A stretch of 64,000 bases of DNA from Monocercomonoides exilis. Taxonomy: Eukaryota; Preaxostyla; Oxymonadida; Polymastigidae. Location of the stretch: positions 310,001 to 374,000 of the forward strand of contig LSRY02000016.1 of assembly GCA_001643675.2 (NCBI GenBank), read 5' to 3'. The notes beneath the pieces are model-generated. The model searched no databases. It saw nothing but the letters and a program-made list of their open reading frames with translations, and had not been told where the DNA came from. A program made the translations under genes and the position numbers. Below are positions 12,001 through 18,728 of the stretch, piece by piece. How positions within the stretch are numbered: position 1 is the first letter of the stretch; the number at the start of each line of letters is the position of its first letter.

Positions 12001-13309
12001 CTTTTTGAAGTATATTGACGATAATCTATCTAGCAGAGATGAACCAGAGCTATTCGGCTTGCATGCTAATGCTGGTCTTACGCTGCTGAGAAGACAAGGA
12101 AATGAGATGGTTGGATGGCTTGTTGATCTTCAACCTGGAATGTCAGGAGCTAGTGAAGAAGGACAGTCGAAAGTTGTTGGTCTTGCTAAAGATATCCTTG
12201 CGCAACTTCCTCCAAACAATTTTGATATTCCTGCCATTCGCAAGAAATACCCAACGAGGCATGACGAATGTATGAACACTGTACTTGTACAGGATCTTGT
12301 GCGATACAACAAGCTTTTGACGATGATACGATCAACACTTACAGAAACAATCAATGCATTGCTTGGTCTCGTTGTTCTGTCAGCTACATGCGAACGTATT
12401 GCTTCACAGTTAACAGCAGGACAAGTTCCAGATGCTTGGGCACCTGTGAGCTATCCTTCACTTAAAGGTATTGGTGCTTGGGTTTCTGATTTGAAACTTA
12501 GACTTGGATTTATGTCTGATTGGGTACGTGATGGTCCTCCAGTAGTATTTCCTTTACCTTACTTCTTCTTCCCTCAAGCTTTTCTTACGGGCACGTTACA
12601 GAATTATGCAAGATCACGTCATATTCCAATTGATTTGATTGCATTTAGACATCTTATAATTGAAAACCCAGACGAAGAGGAAGAGGAAGAAGAAGCAAAA
12701 GCAGAAACAGATGGAGCTACTGATGAAGATCTGGATAAAGATATTGATGAGGATGAGGATGAAGATGAATCAAGACGAAAACGAAAACAAAAGAAATCAA
12801 AAAGTGCATTTATCAAACAGCCACCACCAGATGGAGAAGGTTGTTTTGTTAGCGGACTATTTATGGATGGTGCAAGATGGAACAGACACACTCACACAGT
12901 TGGAGAGTCAATTGCTGGTGAGCTGATTGTATCTATGCCCATTATCTGGCTTCGGCCAGAAGAAAAATCAGTTATCAAAATCTTGAATGCATCAGATGAC
13001 GAAATGCCAGGAGACGGTAGCGACAAAGGAAAGACAGAAGAGGAGCATGAGAAAGAAAGGGAGATGCGAGAAAAGGATCGACAACGGATGACCGATCTTG
13101 TTGCTGCTGGAAAATTGCCTTCTGGACTTGTAATATCTTCACCTGCAAATCGTTATGATTGCCCAGTGTACAAGATTAGTACACGTGCTGGAACACTTTC
13201 AACTACTGGTCATTCAACAAACTATGTGCTCACAATCACTCTACCTTCTGATATGCCTCCAAAGCACTGGGTTAGACGCGGGGTTGCACTTTTATGCCAG
13301 CCAGATTAA
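2..13309 (+). CDS. Inner-arm axonemal dynein heavy chain (5' end outside window)
   Basis: Motor ATPase of the ciliary/flagellar axoneme that slides doublet microtubules. The frame is open from nt 2 and no ATG precedes the conserved part, so the true start lies left of the window; at least 4,435 codons are present without an intron. Order seen: Ser/Ala-rich and Lys/Glu-rich N-terminus (to ~1650), linker (~2000-4100), AAA1 P-loop GPAGTGKTE at 4259, AAA2 P-loop (GLPWSGKS) at 5108, AAA3 P-loop (GGSTGTGKT) at 6452, AAA4 P-loop (GVGGSGRKS) at 7544, stalk coiled coils around a microtubule-binding tip (~8390-9330), AAA5/6, and a C-terminal domain ending near RAGTLSTTGHSTN, a hallmark of single-headed inner-arm chains (DNAH3/6/7/12 group). 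Family members are usually ~4,000-4,200 residues; the excess is charged inserts at ~1060-1560, 3770-3960, 11570-11750, 12660-12820 and 13010-13100. Stop is TAA. The exact DNAH orthologue cannot be assigned by eye. Confidence 0.96.
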   Translation, partial: TAGGARGSSARRSASAGRGSRASSAARRSTTKGPLALNSPATPSASASSSAATPSSTASAENNQLSGQQQPNTPSSPAGASGLRRSNSQVSFAVANLVTKEGMGTDGRGNIISIPAASMGIGNVTGESVPHAPPPEGPQLPTLESDANDTPVATAEKQSAFSLKKAIYTDDILREADPYYWKGRSFVPFPCSAPPLFIFGLHLMDTTASLPDDPDQLFLSSLSVPAPKAVEQGAIGHRVVILPPVESIYQMATSTLSAMHIFAGRNIPKFESFFVPDLNLPVLPNWDIAHMDSDICAMQEQVRETLRLSMEPPLQLKSLYDAIHEEVIQRAKQPMMKLKPHYMLLSGAGGAQKEKGKKEGKGDKSTRDNKGDNEEEGKEEGAKQEERERGNNEEVKDGNNNENEDEPEKPKYRVEGKNKIRGRQRKMKKITQKGSSSSTAQLPAAERGKGGNSGAGKDGAKGGEKAKSSIKRSPSKARLGGRKVGASGNALQKDKDNKEDGEGEKEGGEEEEEEEDIYEYEDENGRFPGESELDALERHLQEEMKDLEVEIQRLEDLNQRIRTLTEDVVPCGMMAVNTVAVKDKLCEVVQGMLKKMLDRILKQVNKNNETTLKRFQTLTEMAGKKPSNVEELFELLNEKDNSDAEIPRLEHEIARSFAVLELLSKRIQIPKQTYALLAQTQQAPTKMDSVRDEQGSRLLNIRKEFEEKHRQEMAAFQEGMDTLAMDVDSLVKFNKLGDVDEASSKVFGIKARLDRCLAQVQIFNSHEKLFGWGETSFPHLAAVQRSYEPHYQLWSVAHQMTTSYEEWTEGPFLKLNPNDIEDKINEWNKTMYRLAQKAFKDLSGPRSVANAVREKLDGFRGNLALIAALRREGMQERHWEEISRQTGLPLKPNMELTLNYLLEMGLLNHMTVIEAVSATAAAEYKLEKELTEMEDAWKLLEFQTLPYKDTGTCVLRAVDEIIQLMDDQLVSTQNMAGNPHVGILEPKRRAWEELLVLLRSTIDSWLHCQVAWMYLEPIFSSGDIQKQLPSESKRFQGVDTMWRTVMTKVTKTPRILPLMKREKQNLLQQFDNANKELDYIQKNLDAYLEKKRTAFPRFYFLSDEDLLQILAKTKEPQAVQPHLRKCFEGISKLTFVGEGEKCTVLAMTSAENETVQFDKPVAAEGAVEAWLLNVEAMMRTSIRKQIQDSLTAYNQCEREEWVLKWPAQVVHAVNGIMWTRQVADALKRGMSGLQALETKLTMQIESIVRMVGSAGKSKKKNQKKKSKKKRIEDDESEITETDGAELEGEFEEMNEEAEEDTDLDATAASSDGKGDKKEVNLTDNDRTLLAAMLTIDVHSRDSVTHLLEAHADLDSFEWASLLRYYWIDGNVRVMQNSANLAYGYEYLGNTTRLVITPLTDRCYMTLTGALHMNLGGAPAGPAGTGKTETVKDLAKAIAKQCVVFNCQEGLNIDAMSNFFKGLAMNGAWSCFDEFNRIDIEVLSVVAQQISCIQDAVRGHETHFMFQGSDISLDPTYAVFITMNPGYAGRTELPDNLKALFRPMSMMIPDYALISEISLFSCGFTKGRPLAQKLVATFQLCSEQLSSQDHYDFGMRAVKTVLNAAAQLKREAIEGEVTEDELVLRALKDSNVPKFLNEDLPLFDGIIGDLFPGINTPVPDYNDLTAALVEAAHEYGLQPVDALLFKCIQMHETTCVRHGMMLVGLPWSGKSSVARVLCRALCILHEKEIGSFEEVHMHVLNPKSITIGQLYGTFDERSHEWSNGILARVVRDCAMDESPDQHWIVCDGPVDALWIENMNTVLDDNKKLCLPNREVIIFTSQMRMIFEVADLSQASPATVSRSGMVYMQPDTLGWKPMVVSWLMDLHTRLNPPMFGEKAAEYKARVDATWQLLTCAGEGQETSRSMHDLSASTAKLASSASSAHISSTVPLEKLRPLGQSQSQANIIPNLPGVPKTGSTATLLLREFFQTKLWRLVEWLIPPMLQFVKDNCSEGVPHEDFGKVNDVMKIFESVFCSFIKDEAPEQMTQTSLNVWLECIFVFSAIWGIGGCIVGTDRQAFSEFVRELVAPVTDEKLQPQNYVKLVKPLPEAGLVFDYCFDKKSNSWLLWNAVAPPFSIPEDAQFHEVIVPTTDSIRATYLIEQLLGHGVPLLFGGSTGTGKTATVQSYLMSLDNKVWEPLVVNFSAQTSANQTQDMIDQKLYQRRTNLFGPPGGKKLATFIDDLNMPAPERYKAQPPLELLRQLIDQGGWYNRKELVFKKIIDVFLVTAMAPPGGGRTAVTPRLARHFTRLNMPDMDVTTLNQIFNILINWILSKFPVSLKRLSEPIVEATTNVYFTISAHLRPTPAKSHYTFNLRDLSKVFQGIAHVGLSDAVADGSDGKEMILSDVDSLIRLVMHECERVFGDRLMGEEDKKWFSDMLGDTCQQYFHKNYKEMLQQKEEQGAGPSTIFGDFDNSGRYAEVFSMSELHTQLLQSLEDYNSLHNSSPMHLVLFKQAIEHVARILRVVRTPKGHCLLIGVGGSGRKSLARLATQIADYEMHSITPTKGYSRDDWREDLKQLLLRAGRDKKWCVFLLSDDQLKEDAWLEDISGILNTGVVPNLFDKDETDEILQAVTPDAQAAGKASSPASVYNFFAERCQARVRVVLCMSPLGSAFRDRLRQFPSLINCTTVDVFEEWTRDALLSVAKQYFSEGEGVGTIDIDWLTKVASEQGKEFSSGSSASASSSASAPQAGTEGSTDLIDEICELLVTIHLKVQEKAKQFMAEERRVYHITPTSFLNFLHTFHKIVMSRRAEIMATKKRYVGGLDVLKKTEDSVKGMQAELESMVPHQKQAQRETQELMKTIEKDQKSASENKLLVEKEEKIVLVQEKEAKELSDDCEAQLNEAMPALLRAQEMVAKLEKKMLDEMKQMRHPPSGVKLVMEAICVMKGVKPTAIRSGTGKTELDYWESSKKVLADPKFVSWIFGFNADAELNDDIVAAMRPYLTNPDFTPEVVKNHSAAAANICGWIHAIVDYYEKMKIVRPKKKALEEARATLEDVKKRLEEKRATLAAIEAGLKELMEKYSAAVVKRDRLAEQVATCERKLNLAKAVISGLGGEKTRWSATANEQDARMKTLTGDMVLSSAALSYFGAFTISYRSSLSDFIKDEIAKYKYLPISADASLINCLGVPTTIRQWQIYSLPTDSYSTENAIIGTTGLQWPLFIDPQGQANKWIKQMEKKRNLKILRPDANLMRSLEQAVRYGWCVLIEGVTESIDSALYPLLAKAVFKSRGQLLIRLGDNDVEYDPAFQLYLTTKHPNPSYPPEISTKCCLVNFTLTPAGLEDQLLGMVIQSEMPAMEEQRNKLIMENAEAQEQKQAAEDGILAMLTDPNQTDLLADATLVDKLKDSKELAASLDIKMQENQKMGQKIAESRTVYMSIAQRGSALFFCIASLRNIDPMYQYSLNWFVGLFTTTLSDEPQNPDQMAKIQLIMSHLLEVVYTNVCRSLFQSHKLLFGFLLAITVEGLKGKVDQNERKFLANGPSSLSSRIANPDPSWITEQMWRDISGMTELKTFEDIETHFTKRTSQWKKWIHTSMDTDQSQGDNQFQIPPLPKPYAERASPLGRLCLIRVLRPDWLPFAITDYVVSTIGERYVRPPPFDLASAFKDSNNLTPLVFVLSPGADPSILLKDFSVAMKKKDKLVTLSLGQKQDKPAQELLRVGKERGLWVFLQNCHLYPSWMPAMEELLESINPVTTHPEFRVWLTSMPTPTFPVAVLQNAVKMTNEPPIGVRANVERAFLRYSDEFVSETCNGAPIHWQRLLYNLTYFHALILERRQFGPLGFNIPYEFNESDLLICEQQLQMFMEQTIAKHKALLALTAGAEGNTDDSNAKEEETGKGKKAAAGRNQRPGSSSSKSTVTMTKEKKRGGSKQTIALAEQNKSNAVAAVSSEVIAQINELIPWKALIYITGHVNYGGRVTDDWDRRTLLSLLDEMYTPAALSDPEYNLFGKPPPPLNNTPFTRDDFLKYIDDNLSSRDEPELFGLHANAGLTLLRRQGNEMVGWLVDLQPGMSGASEEGQSKVVGLAKDILAQLPPNNFDIPAIRKKYPTRHDECMNTVLVQDLVRYNKLLTMIRSTLTETINALLGLVVLSATCERIASQLTAGQVPDAWAPVSYPSLKGIGAWVSDLKLRLGFMSDWVRDGPPVVFPLPYFFFPQAFLTGTLQNYARSRHIPIDLIAFRHLIIENPDEEEEEEEAKAETDGATDEDLDKDIDEDEDEDESRRKRKQKKSKSAFIKQPPPDGEGCFVSGLFMDGARWNRHTHTVGESIAGELIVSMPIIWLRPEEKSVIKILNASDDEMPGDGSDKGKTEEEHEKEREMREKDRQRMTDLVAAGKLPSGLVISSPANRYDCPVYKISTRAGTLSTTGHSTNYVLTITLPSDMPPKHWVRRGVALLCQPD

Positions 13310-13439
13310 TCATATTAATGAACTCATTCACGTCGCACAAATCATATTTTTCTTTAAAAAATCCAATTTTCAAAAATATTTTTTTTTTCAAAACTCTCAA
13401 CACCTCACGTGTCTTCACTTCTACTTTTTTTTCGTTTTT

Positions 13440-13479
<40 letters not shown>

Positions 13480-13694
13480 TTTTTGCTTCATATTCCCCCA
13501 TTTTGCCAATAAACTATTTCCATTGACAATTTTTTAAAAAAATAATTTTTAAAACAAAAATTTAAAAAAATAAACTTGATGTGCGAAAATCAACAAAAAA
13601 CAATTTTTTGGTTTCAGGTGGATCAGAAATGTCTGAAGGATAATCACCTACCAAAACGAATATGACATTATATCATAAAACTTTTAAGGTGAAA
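13310..13694. other. Dynein 3' flank
   Basis: Intergenic. It holds a pyrimidine-rich stretch with an uninterrupted run of roughly 37 T (about 13442-13478) and a candidate polyadenylation signal AATAAA at 13508-13513 for the dynein gene. No coding signal beyond chance frames through the T-run. Confidence 0.6.
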
Positions 13695-13719
13695 TATAGG
13701 GTGGTCCTTTATATTTTGT
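13695..13719 (+). repeat. Left terminal inverted repeat of the mariner element
   Basis: 25 nt beginning TATAGGGTGGTCC. It is the reverse complement of 14823-14847 with a single mismatch. The first TA is the probable target-site duplication. Confidence 0.93.
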
Positions 13720-13748
13720 CCAAAGAATAAAAAATGGGTTAGTAAAAA

Positions 13749-14778
13749 ATGAATTATCAAAAATTTTTGGATATTACAGAGTTTTGCACTCTGATTGGAA
13801 TAAATTACGAAGAAATATATGAAAAACTGTAAATTGCGTATGGTTTATTTCTTCAGGATATCAGAACTTTTCGTTCATGGAACATTAGAATTCAAAGGCG
13901 AGAAGAAATTGACAGGAGACATTATAATCACGGCAGGCCAACAAATGAAGTGTTGATAAAGAAGATACAACAAGCAGTGGAATAAAATCCTGATATTAGC
14001 TCCAGAGCGTTGGCAGAACAATTTAGTGTTGCAAAAACAACTATTAAAAGGATTTTTCATGAAAAATTCCATTTTCATTCTTATCAAATTAGGTGTGTGC
14101 AGAACTCACTGAATGATGATCAGGAAAAAATCCGTTTTCAAACTGGCTCACAATAACTGGAGAAATTGGAAGATAAACAGAAAAGAAATTTTGAAGGACT
14201 GATTACAGGAGATGAATCCTTTTACTACAGAAGGTATAATTTCGAATGAGAATGGAGAAAAGAAAAATCTGAAGTGTCTACAACAGCAAATGACACTTAT
14301 TCTGATAAGAAATTCATGAACACAATTTTCATTTCAGTCCATTGGTTATTTATTCTCAATATTGTTCCAGAAAAAACAAAAATGAATACAGAATATTTCG
14401 TGGATTCGATATGAAAGTCCTTTAGCCTAATTCAAATTGACCTTTCTTTCGTTTCTCCTAAGGATTTTTTTATTCATTTCGATAATGCTCGTCCGCACAC
14501 AGCAGCAATTTCAAAGGTCTTTGTGGAGGAGCACAATTTAAATATTCTTCCACATCCTCCTTATTCTCCTGATGTTGCACCATGCGATTTTTTTCCTCTT
14601 CGGCTGCATAATGCAGGCTCTGAAAGGTAAAAAAATATCTTGTTCTTCAGAATTAGAAATCAATATAAGAAATATTCTTCATTCAATATCTTCAGACATG
14701 ATTATTCGTGCCTTTGAAAGTTGGATAAAGCGATTGGAGTTTATTACAACTTATAACGGAGAATATTTTTTTGATTGA
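13749..14778 (+). pseudogene. Mariner transposase pseudogene (DD34D)
   Basis: Cut-and-paste transposase remnant, about 343 codons, near the usual ~345. Reading from the ATG at 13749, one frame carries the family motifs: HGRPT after the DNA-binding region, TGDES with the first catalytic Asp at 14211, HFDNARPHTA with the second at 14481, and SPDVAPCD with the third at 14586, exactly 34 residues after the second. The frame contains three TAA (13830, 13983, 14154) and two TGA (14247, 14412). Just after the third Asp a run of seven T puts the C-terminal part (ALKGKK onward to 14778) into the next frame, consistent with a one-base insertion. The catalytic triad codons are intact, so the copy is dead but not old. 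All three TAA could stand where Gln was encoded. Confidence 0.9.
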
Positions 14779-14822
14779 ATTTTTTTTTCGCATTTATCTT
14801 TAAACCATATCAAAAATTTTTT

Positions 14823-14847
14823 ACAAAATATATAGGACCACCCTATA
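14823..14847 (-). repeat. Right terminal inverted repeat of the mariner element
   Basis: 25 nt ending in CCACCCTATA. Reverse complement of the left repeat with one mismatch. Confidence 0.93.
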
Positions 14848-15843
14848 CAAGATGGAAACTGTTTGAAAATTAAAAAGCACAACAAAAATGAAGAACAATC
14901 ACACTTTGAATTCAAACATTTTGTGAACAACAAAGCAATGAATTAAACTAAAAACCAGCAAATATTTTATGGTTTTTTATATCATCTCAGAGAATAAAAA
15001 ATATCTGATGATTTTCCAAATATATTCATCAAAAAAACTGATTATCTTTTTATTGCTCCATTTAAGTAAAGCAAAACAAATCGATTCTTTTCGTTTTTGA
15101 TTTTCTTGATTAAAAAGTCTTAAAAGAGGTTAACATAGTTAAGAAAGTTTTTATTCATTGAGAATTGAAATTTTTGAAAAGTTTCTTTTTGAAAATTGAA
15201 TGAACACAAAAAATAAATAAAAAATTACTGCTTTGTTTTTCAGTTGAAAGCAAAATATCAAATAATCACAATCGAAAACAGTCACAAAAAGTTCTCAAAA
15301 AATTCAATGTGATCGTATCCGGCTTTGGTTGATATTCTTATTTTGAAATTTCACTTTTTTTCAAAATTGTCGAAAACATCAGAATTGTCGTCAGGTGAAC
15401 TTGCACTTATGAAACAAATCACAATCAAAAGAAGTTTTTTAATGGAAGTTTTTTTTTGAGATTTTTTTCTTAATATATAAGGTTTTATCTAATTTTCCAG
15501 TCCTAAATAATGAAAAAATTTTTCATATTATATTTGAAGAATGGAAGTGCAAAGTGGAATTTTGAAATAATTGTTTTCACTTATTTTTTTATTTTTCTAT
15601 TTTTTATTTTTTTATTTGACATTATGATTATTTCCTCAGTATGTTATGGAATTCACGGGAACTGATCAAGGTTGACGTTCTTGTTTCAACTACAAGAGAT
15701 GCTTTGTGTGTGCCATTCTGAATTTGATTAATATTTTTTTATCTTCTGTTTTTTTTTAACATTCTTTCAAAGTTAAAATTTTGAAAAGAAAAGTGAGAAT
15801 AGAAGATTCAAAATATAACAAATGTCAATGATTTTTTGAAAAG
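14848..15843. other. AT-rich intergenic DNA
   Basis: About 1 kb of very AT-rich sequence with many short A and T runs. No frame of useful length, no tRNA-like fold and no clear repeat was seen. Confidence 0.55.
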
Positions 15844-16045
15844 TTTCTTTTGTTCTGTTTTCATATGAAAATGAGAATTAAACATTCTCATCAAATTTTC
15901 ATTCCAACTCACCAAAATTCACAAACTAAGAAATAGTGACTTTTTTAAGCATTTATTTTCAATCCGGAAAATTTTGGTGAGTCGGAATGAAAATTTTATG
16001 AGAATGTTTTATTCTCATTTTCACATGAAAATAAAACAAAAGGAA
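15844..16045. repeat. Imperfect ~200-bp hairpin, MITE-like
   Basis: The left arm 15844-15920 (77 nt) and right arm 15967-16045 (79 nt) are inverted copies with roughly 90% identity by eye, separated by a 46-nt loop. The arms include CTCACCAAAATT and CATTCTCAT blocks. There is no coding capacity. This fits a small non-autonomous inverted-repeat element, but no target duplication is obvious and no second copy is in the window. Confidence 0.7.
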
Positions 16046-16619
16046 TATTAAAAAAAATTTTAGACAAATACTTTAATAATTTTAGAGTTTGTTGAATTTT
16101 CTAACTCATTATTCAAACAATATATTCAGAGTGATCTATTTATTCATTAAGAAAATGCAATTCAATAGTATTCCACGAATGATATTTTCAACATAATAAA
16201 TTAGTTTTTATAAAAGAAAATAGTGATTTTGTACATTAAACTTCGAGTTTTGATATTTATTGGTTTTGGTATTTTTATTTTTATTTTTATTTTTTTATTT
16301 TTAATTAATTTAATTTAATAAATTTTTCTATTTTGTTTTATTTTATTTTGAGATTTATTGGATGAAATGCGAATAAAAAGTTTTTATTCGAATGATCTGA
16401 TTTTATTCGAATAAACTGCCTGTATTTGAAATAAAGACTATTTATTCAAATAAACTATCTTTATTCGAAATAAAATGTCTTATTCAAATTTCATCCATTG
16501 ATTGTTATTCAAATGTGAAATAATTAATTAAACAACAACTTTATAAGTTTGAGTGTTTTGTTAAAATGCAACTTAATTTCATTTTAGCATAACCTCATAT
16601 ATTCAAATGTGAAAAAAAG
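16046..16619. other. AT-rich DNA with a degenerate inverted repeat
   Basis: Non-coding. It includes an inverted pair at about 16358-16377 and 16479-16500 (GGATGAAAT facing ATTTCATCC), enclosing several copies of a TTTATTCGAATAAA-like word. This may be another decayed hairpin element or simple AT-rich slippage. Confidence 0.45.
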
Positions 16620-17038
16620 TAGGGTCATAATTTTATTAGTACCCCGTTTTTTATTAGATCCTAATTTTTTTTTTCTCATATTGCTTTATATAGAAGCTTA
16701 TACGCAATGAGAATAAATTTAAAATAAATAATATATTATTATAAGGTTGTATACCAAATATTTTTGAAAATCATTTCTTTTAAAAAAAGATCTGAATTTT
16801 TTAAGTTTTATTTCTTGATCAATGTTTTGCTCGTGTTTCCACGAGTTTTTGAAACCGAGTGTTTTCCTTGTTGGCATTGTTTTTAAACTTTTCTTTTTAA
16901 CATTTTTGGTTATTTTATAACTATAGAAACTCTTTTTTTTCACTAGTTTTCACACCTCACCTTTTTTTCGTAAAACTGAAATATTAACAAAGAGAATATT
17001 ATTTACACCTTTTTCTTATGTTCAAATAATGTATTATT
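16620..17038 (+). repeat. Left arm of the palindrome
   Basis: 419 nt, the reverse complement of 17186-17604. Contains the minus-strand copy of the 74-codon frame at 16719-16943. Confidence 0.88.
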
Positions 17039-17185
17039 GTTTGTTACAAATATGTGATATGGTAAAAATATTTTCCACAAAACATTTGGCACACAAAATG
17101 AAAAAGACGATATTTTGTTTTTCGTGTTAAACTCGTCATTCACAAATATTCATATATTATAGCTTAATTATATAATATTATACTA

Positions 17186-17604
17186 AATAATACATTAATT
17201 GAACATAAGAAAAAGGTGTAAATAATATTCTCTTTGTTAATATTTCAGTTTTACGAAAAAAAGGTGAGGTGTGAAAACTAGTGAAAAAAAAGAGTTTCTA
17301 TAGTTATAAAATAACCAAAAATGTTAAAAAGAAAAGTTTAAAAACAATGCCAACAAGGAAAACACTCGGTTTCAAAAACTCGTGGAAACACGAGCAAAAC
17401 ATTGATCAAGAAATAAAACTTAAAAAATTCAGATCTTTTTTTAAAAGAAATGATTTTCAAAAATATTTGGTATACAACCTTATAATAATATATTATTTAT
17501 TTTAAATTTATTCTCATTGCGTATAAGCTTCTATATAAAGCAATATGAGAAAAAAAAAATTAGGATCTAATAAAAAACGGGGTACTAATAAAATTATGAC
17601 CCTA
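17186..17604 (-). repeat. Right arm of the palindrome
   Basis: 419 nt, the reverse complement of 16620-17038. Contains the plus-strand copy of the 74-codon frame at 17281-17505. Confidence 0.88.
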
Positions 17605-17750
17605 TAATAATTTAAAAAAAATATTTTAAAAACCATCTGTTGAACCACCTTTAAAGAAATTCCTCAAGTTAAACAAACAAATTAAAGTTATAAAAGATAA
17701 TGAAAATCATTTGATACTCGATCATCAATGGATTTTTCAAAATATTTTAA

Positions 17751-18552
17751 TCATTTAAAACCACTTATTGATTCGATTGCTCCTTTAAATGCGTTTTCAA
17801 TTGAAGAAGAATGAGCAATAATTGGTACAACTTCTGCAAAATGAAAATTCATAAGCATTCAAATTTTCGGAGTACAATATTATAAAAAACTAAAAAAACC
17901 TTCTCCGCTCAAACGTTTGGGAATATCTAAAAGATTAGGCTCAATGGATCTGTATGTTTTATCCTCTTCTTTCCATTGCCTCCCTCCAGGAAGTTTAAAT
18001 TCTGATGAAAATCGGAAATCTTCCAATGCTTTTCTATAAAAAAATAATGAACGATTCTATATATTTTAAAAATGAAAGTTAATTGCATAACGAACGAAAT
18101 GATGAAAAAATGTTTTCAAACTATTCTTGACTCCAAAATTTCACTAAGGTCTGTACTTTGATAAATGGATCCATAAAGAACGTAATATAAATCAAGCATC
18201 CTTGTTTTTGTTTCAGTTTCTCGAAACCGTTTTGCAATTATAAATAAGTCTGTATCATGATCTTCAATAGAAAACTCCACTCCACGTAAAGTTCGAAGTC
18301 TTTCTGCTGGAAGTTGCTGCATTTTCACAACCTCATTGTTGCATTCATGATCATAAAATGATGACCTGGAAAAATACTCCATAACTGTCTCCATATTCAA
18401 AGGATTGTGAAGCAACCATGCATCATCTCTTTAGAATATTTCAACAAAGAAACAAAATGTTTTAACATTTAAACTTAAAATTACAGCTCCAATTTAAATG
18501 AAAAATTCAACCTCCAACTTGTATGATGCAAATCTTTGCTTTTCACATCCAT
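17751..18552 (-). CDS. MED6: Mediator complex subunit 6, four exons
   Basis: Subunit of the Mediator head module, which links activators to RNA polymerase II in the nucleus. My spliced model on the minus strand: exon 1 18552-18485, exon 2 18428-18122, exon 3 18056-17900, exon 4 17833-17751, with stop TGA. It gives about 204 residues (human 246). Introns are 56, 65 and 66 nt, with donors GTAATT, GTTTGA and GTTTTT and AG acceptors, and all phases join correctly. Diagnostic residues: DLHHTSW near the start, MEYFSRSSFYD, CNNEVVKMQ, FIIAKRF, LYYVLYGSIYQ and ILESRI, the classic MED6 core. The ATG at 18552 follows an AT-rich stretch without another start. UFC1 ends 176 bp upstream on the same strand. 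The tail after ILESRI is less conserved, so exon 4 and the last intron are the least certain part. Confidence 0.88.
18057..18121 (-). other. MED6 intron 2
   Basis: 65 nt with donor GTTTGA and acceptor TATATAG. Removing it keeps the frame from ILESRI into the next exon, while reading through hits TGA at once. A closer AG further downstream would put the next exon out of frame. Confidence 0.8.
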
Positions 18553-18728
18553 CAAAAATTATTAATGTTAAGATCATGTGCAGATAATTATTTTCATTTC
18601 TGAAGCTCACCATTTATTTAATATTTTCATTAAAAACACTCATTCAAAACACAATGAACAAAAGATTAAAACTAAATATTTTTGTTAGACTTAAACAAAA
18701 ATTTATTTATGTGCCCATCTTATGATAA

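Larger units (their letters stand above)
13695..14847 (+). mobile_element. Mariner-family DNA transposon, decayed
   Basis: The left terminal inverted repeat at 13695-13719 and the right at 14823-14847 are 25 nt each and match at 24 of 25 positions when one is reverse-complemented. The outermost TA at each end fits the TA target duplication of Tc1/mariner elements, giving an element of about 1.15 kb, close to the family's usual ~1.3 kb. The interior carries a disabled transposase (separate entry). It lies 0.4 kb downstream of the dynein gene. Confidence 0.92.
16620..17604. mobile_element. Near-perfect palindromic (foldback) element, ~985 bp
   Basis: Arms 16620-17038 and 17186-17604 are both 419 nt and are reverse complements; every block compared matched except one mismatch near the inner ends. 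A 147-nt AT-rich spacer (17039-17185) separates them. The outer ends read TA-GGGTCATAA and TTATGACCC-TA, so the element may be GGGTC...GACCC flanked by a TA duplication as in Tc1/mariner elements. Each arm contains the same 74-codon lysine-rich frame, read outward (complement 16719-16943 and 17281-17505). It has no ATG at its 5' end and matches no family I recognise. The arms probably derive from one end of a larger transposon copied head to head. The element lies just beyond the 3' end of MED6. Confidence 0.88.

Noticed and set aside
13310-13320. TAR=Gln code for the host (dynein would then end at a TGA four codons later)
   Set aside because: The giant host frames contain no in-frame TAA or TAG over ~16,000 codons. 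CTR9 and UFC1 end naturally at TAA and TAG, with AT-rich UTR sequence following.
16719-16943. The 74-codon frame in each palindrome arm as a real gene
   Set aside because: Its 5' end lacks an ATG, it has no recognisable domain, and duplication in both arms is explained by the palindrome itself.
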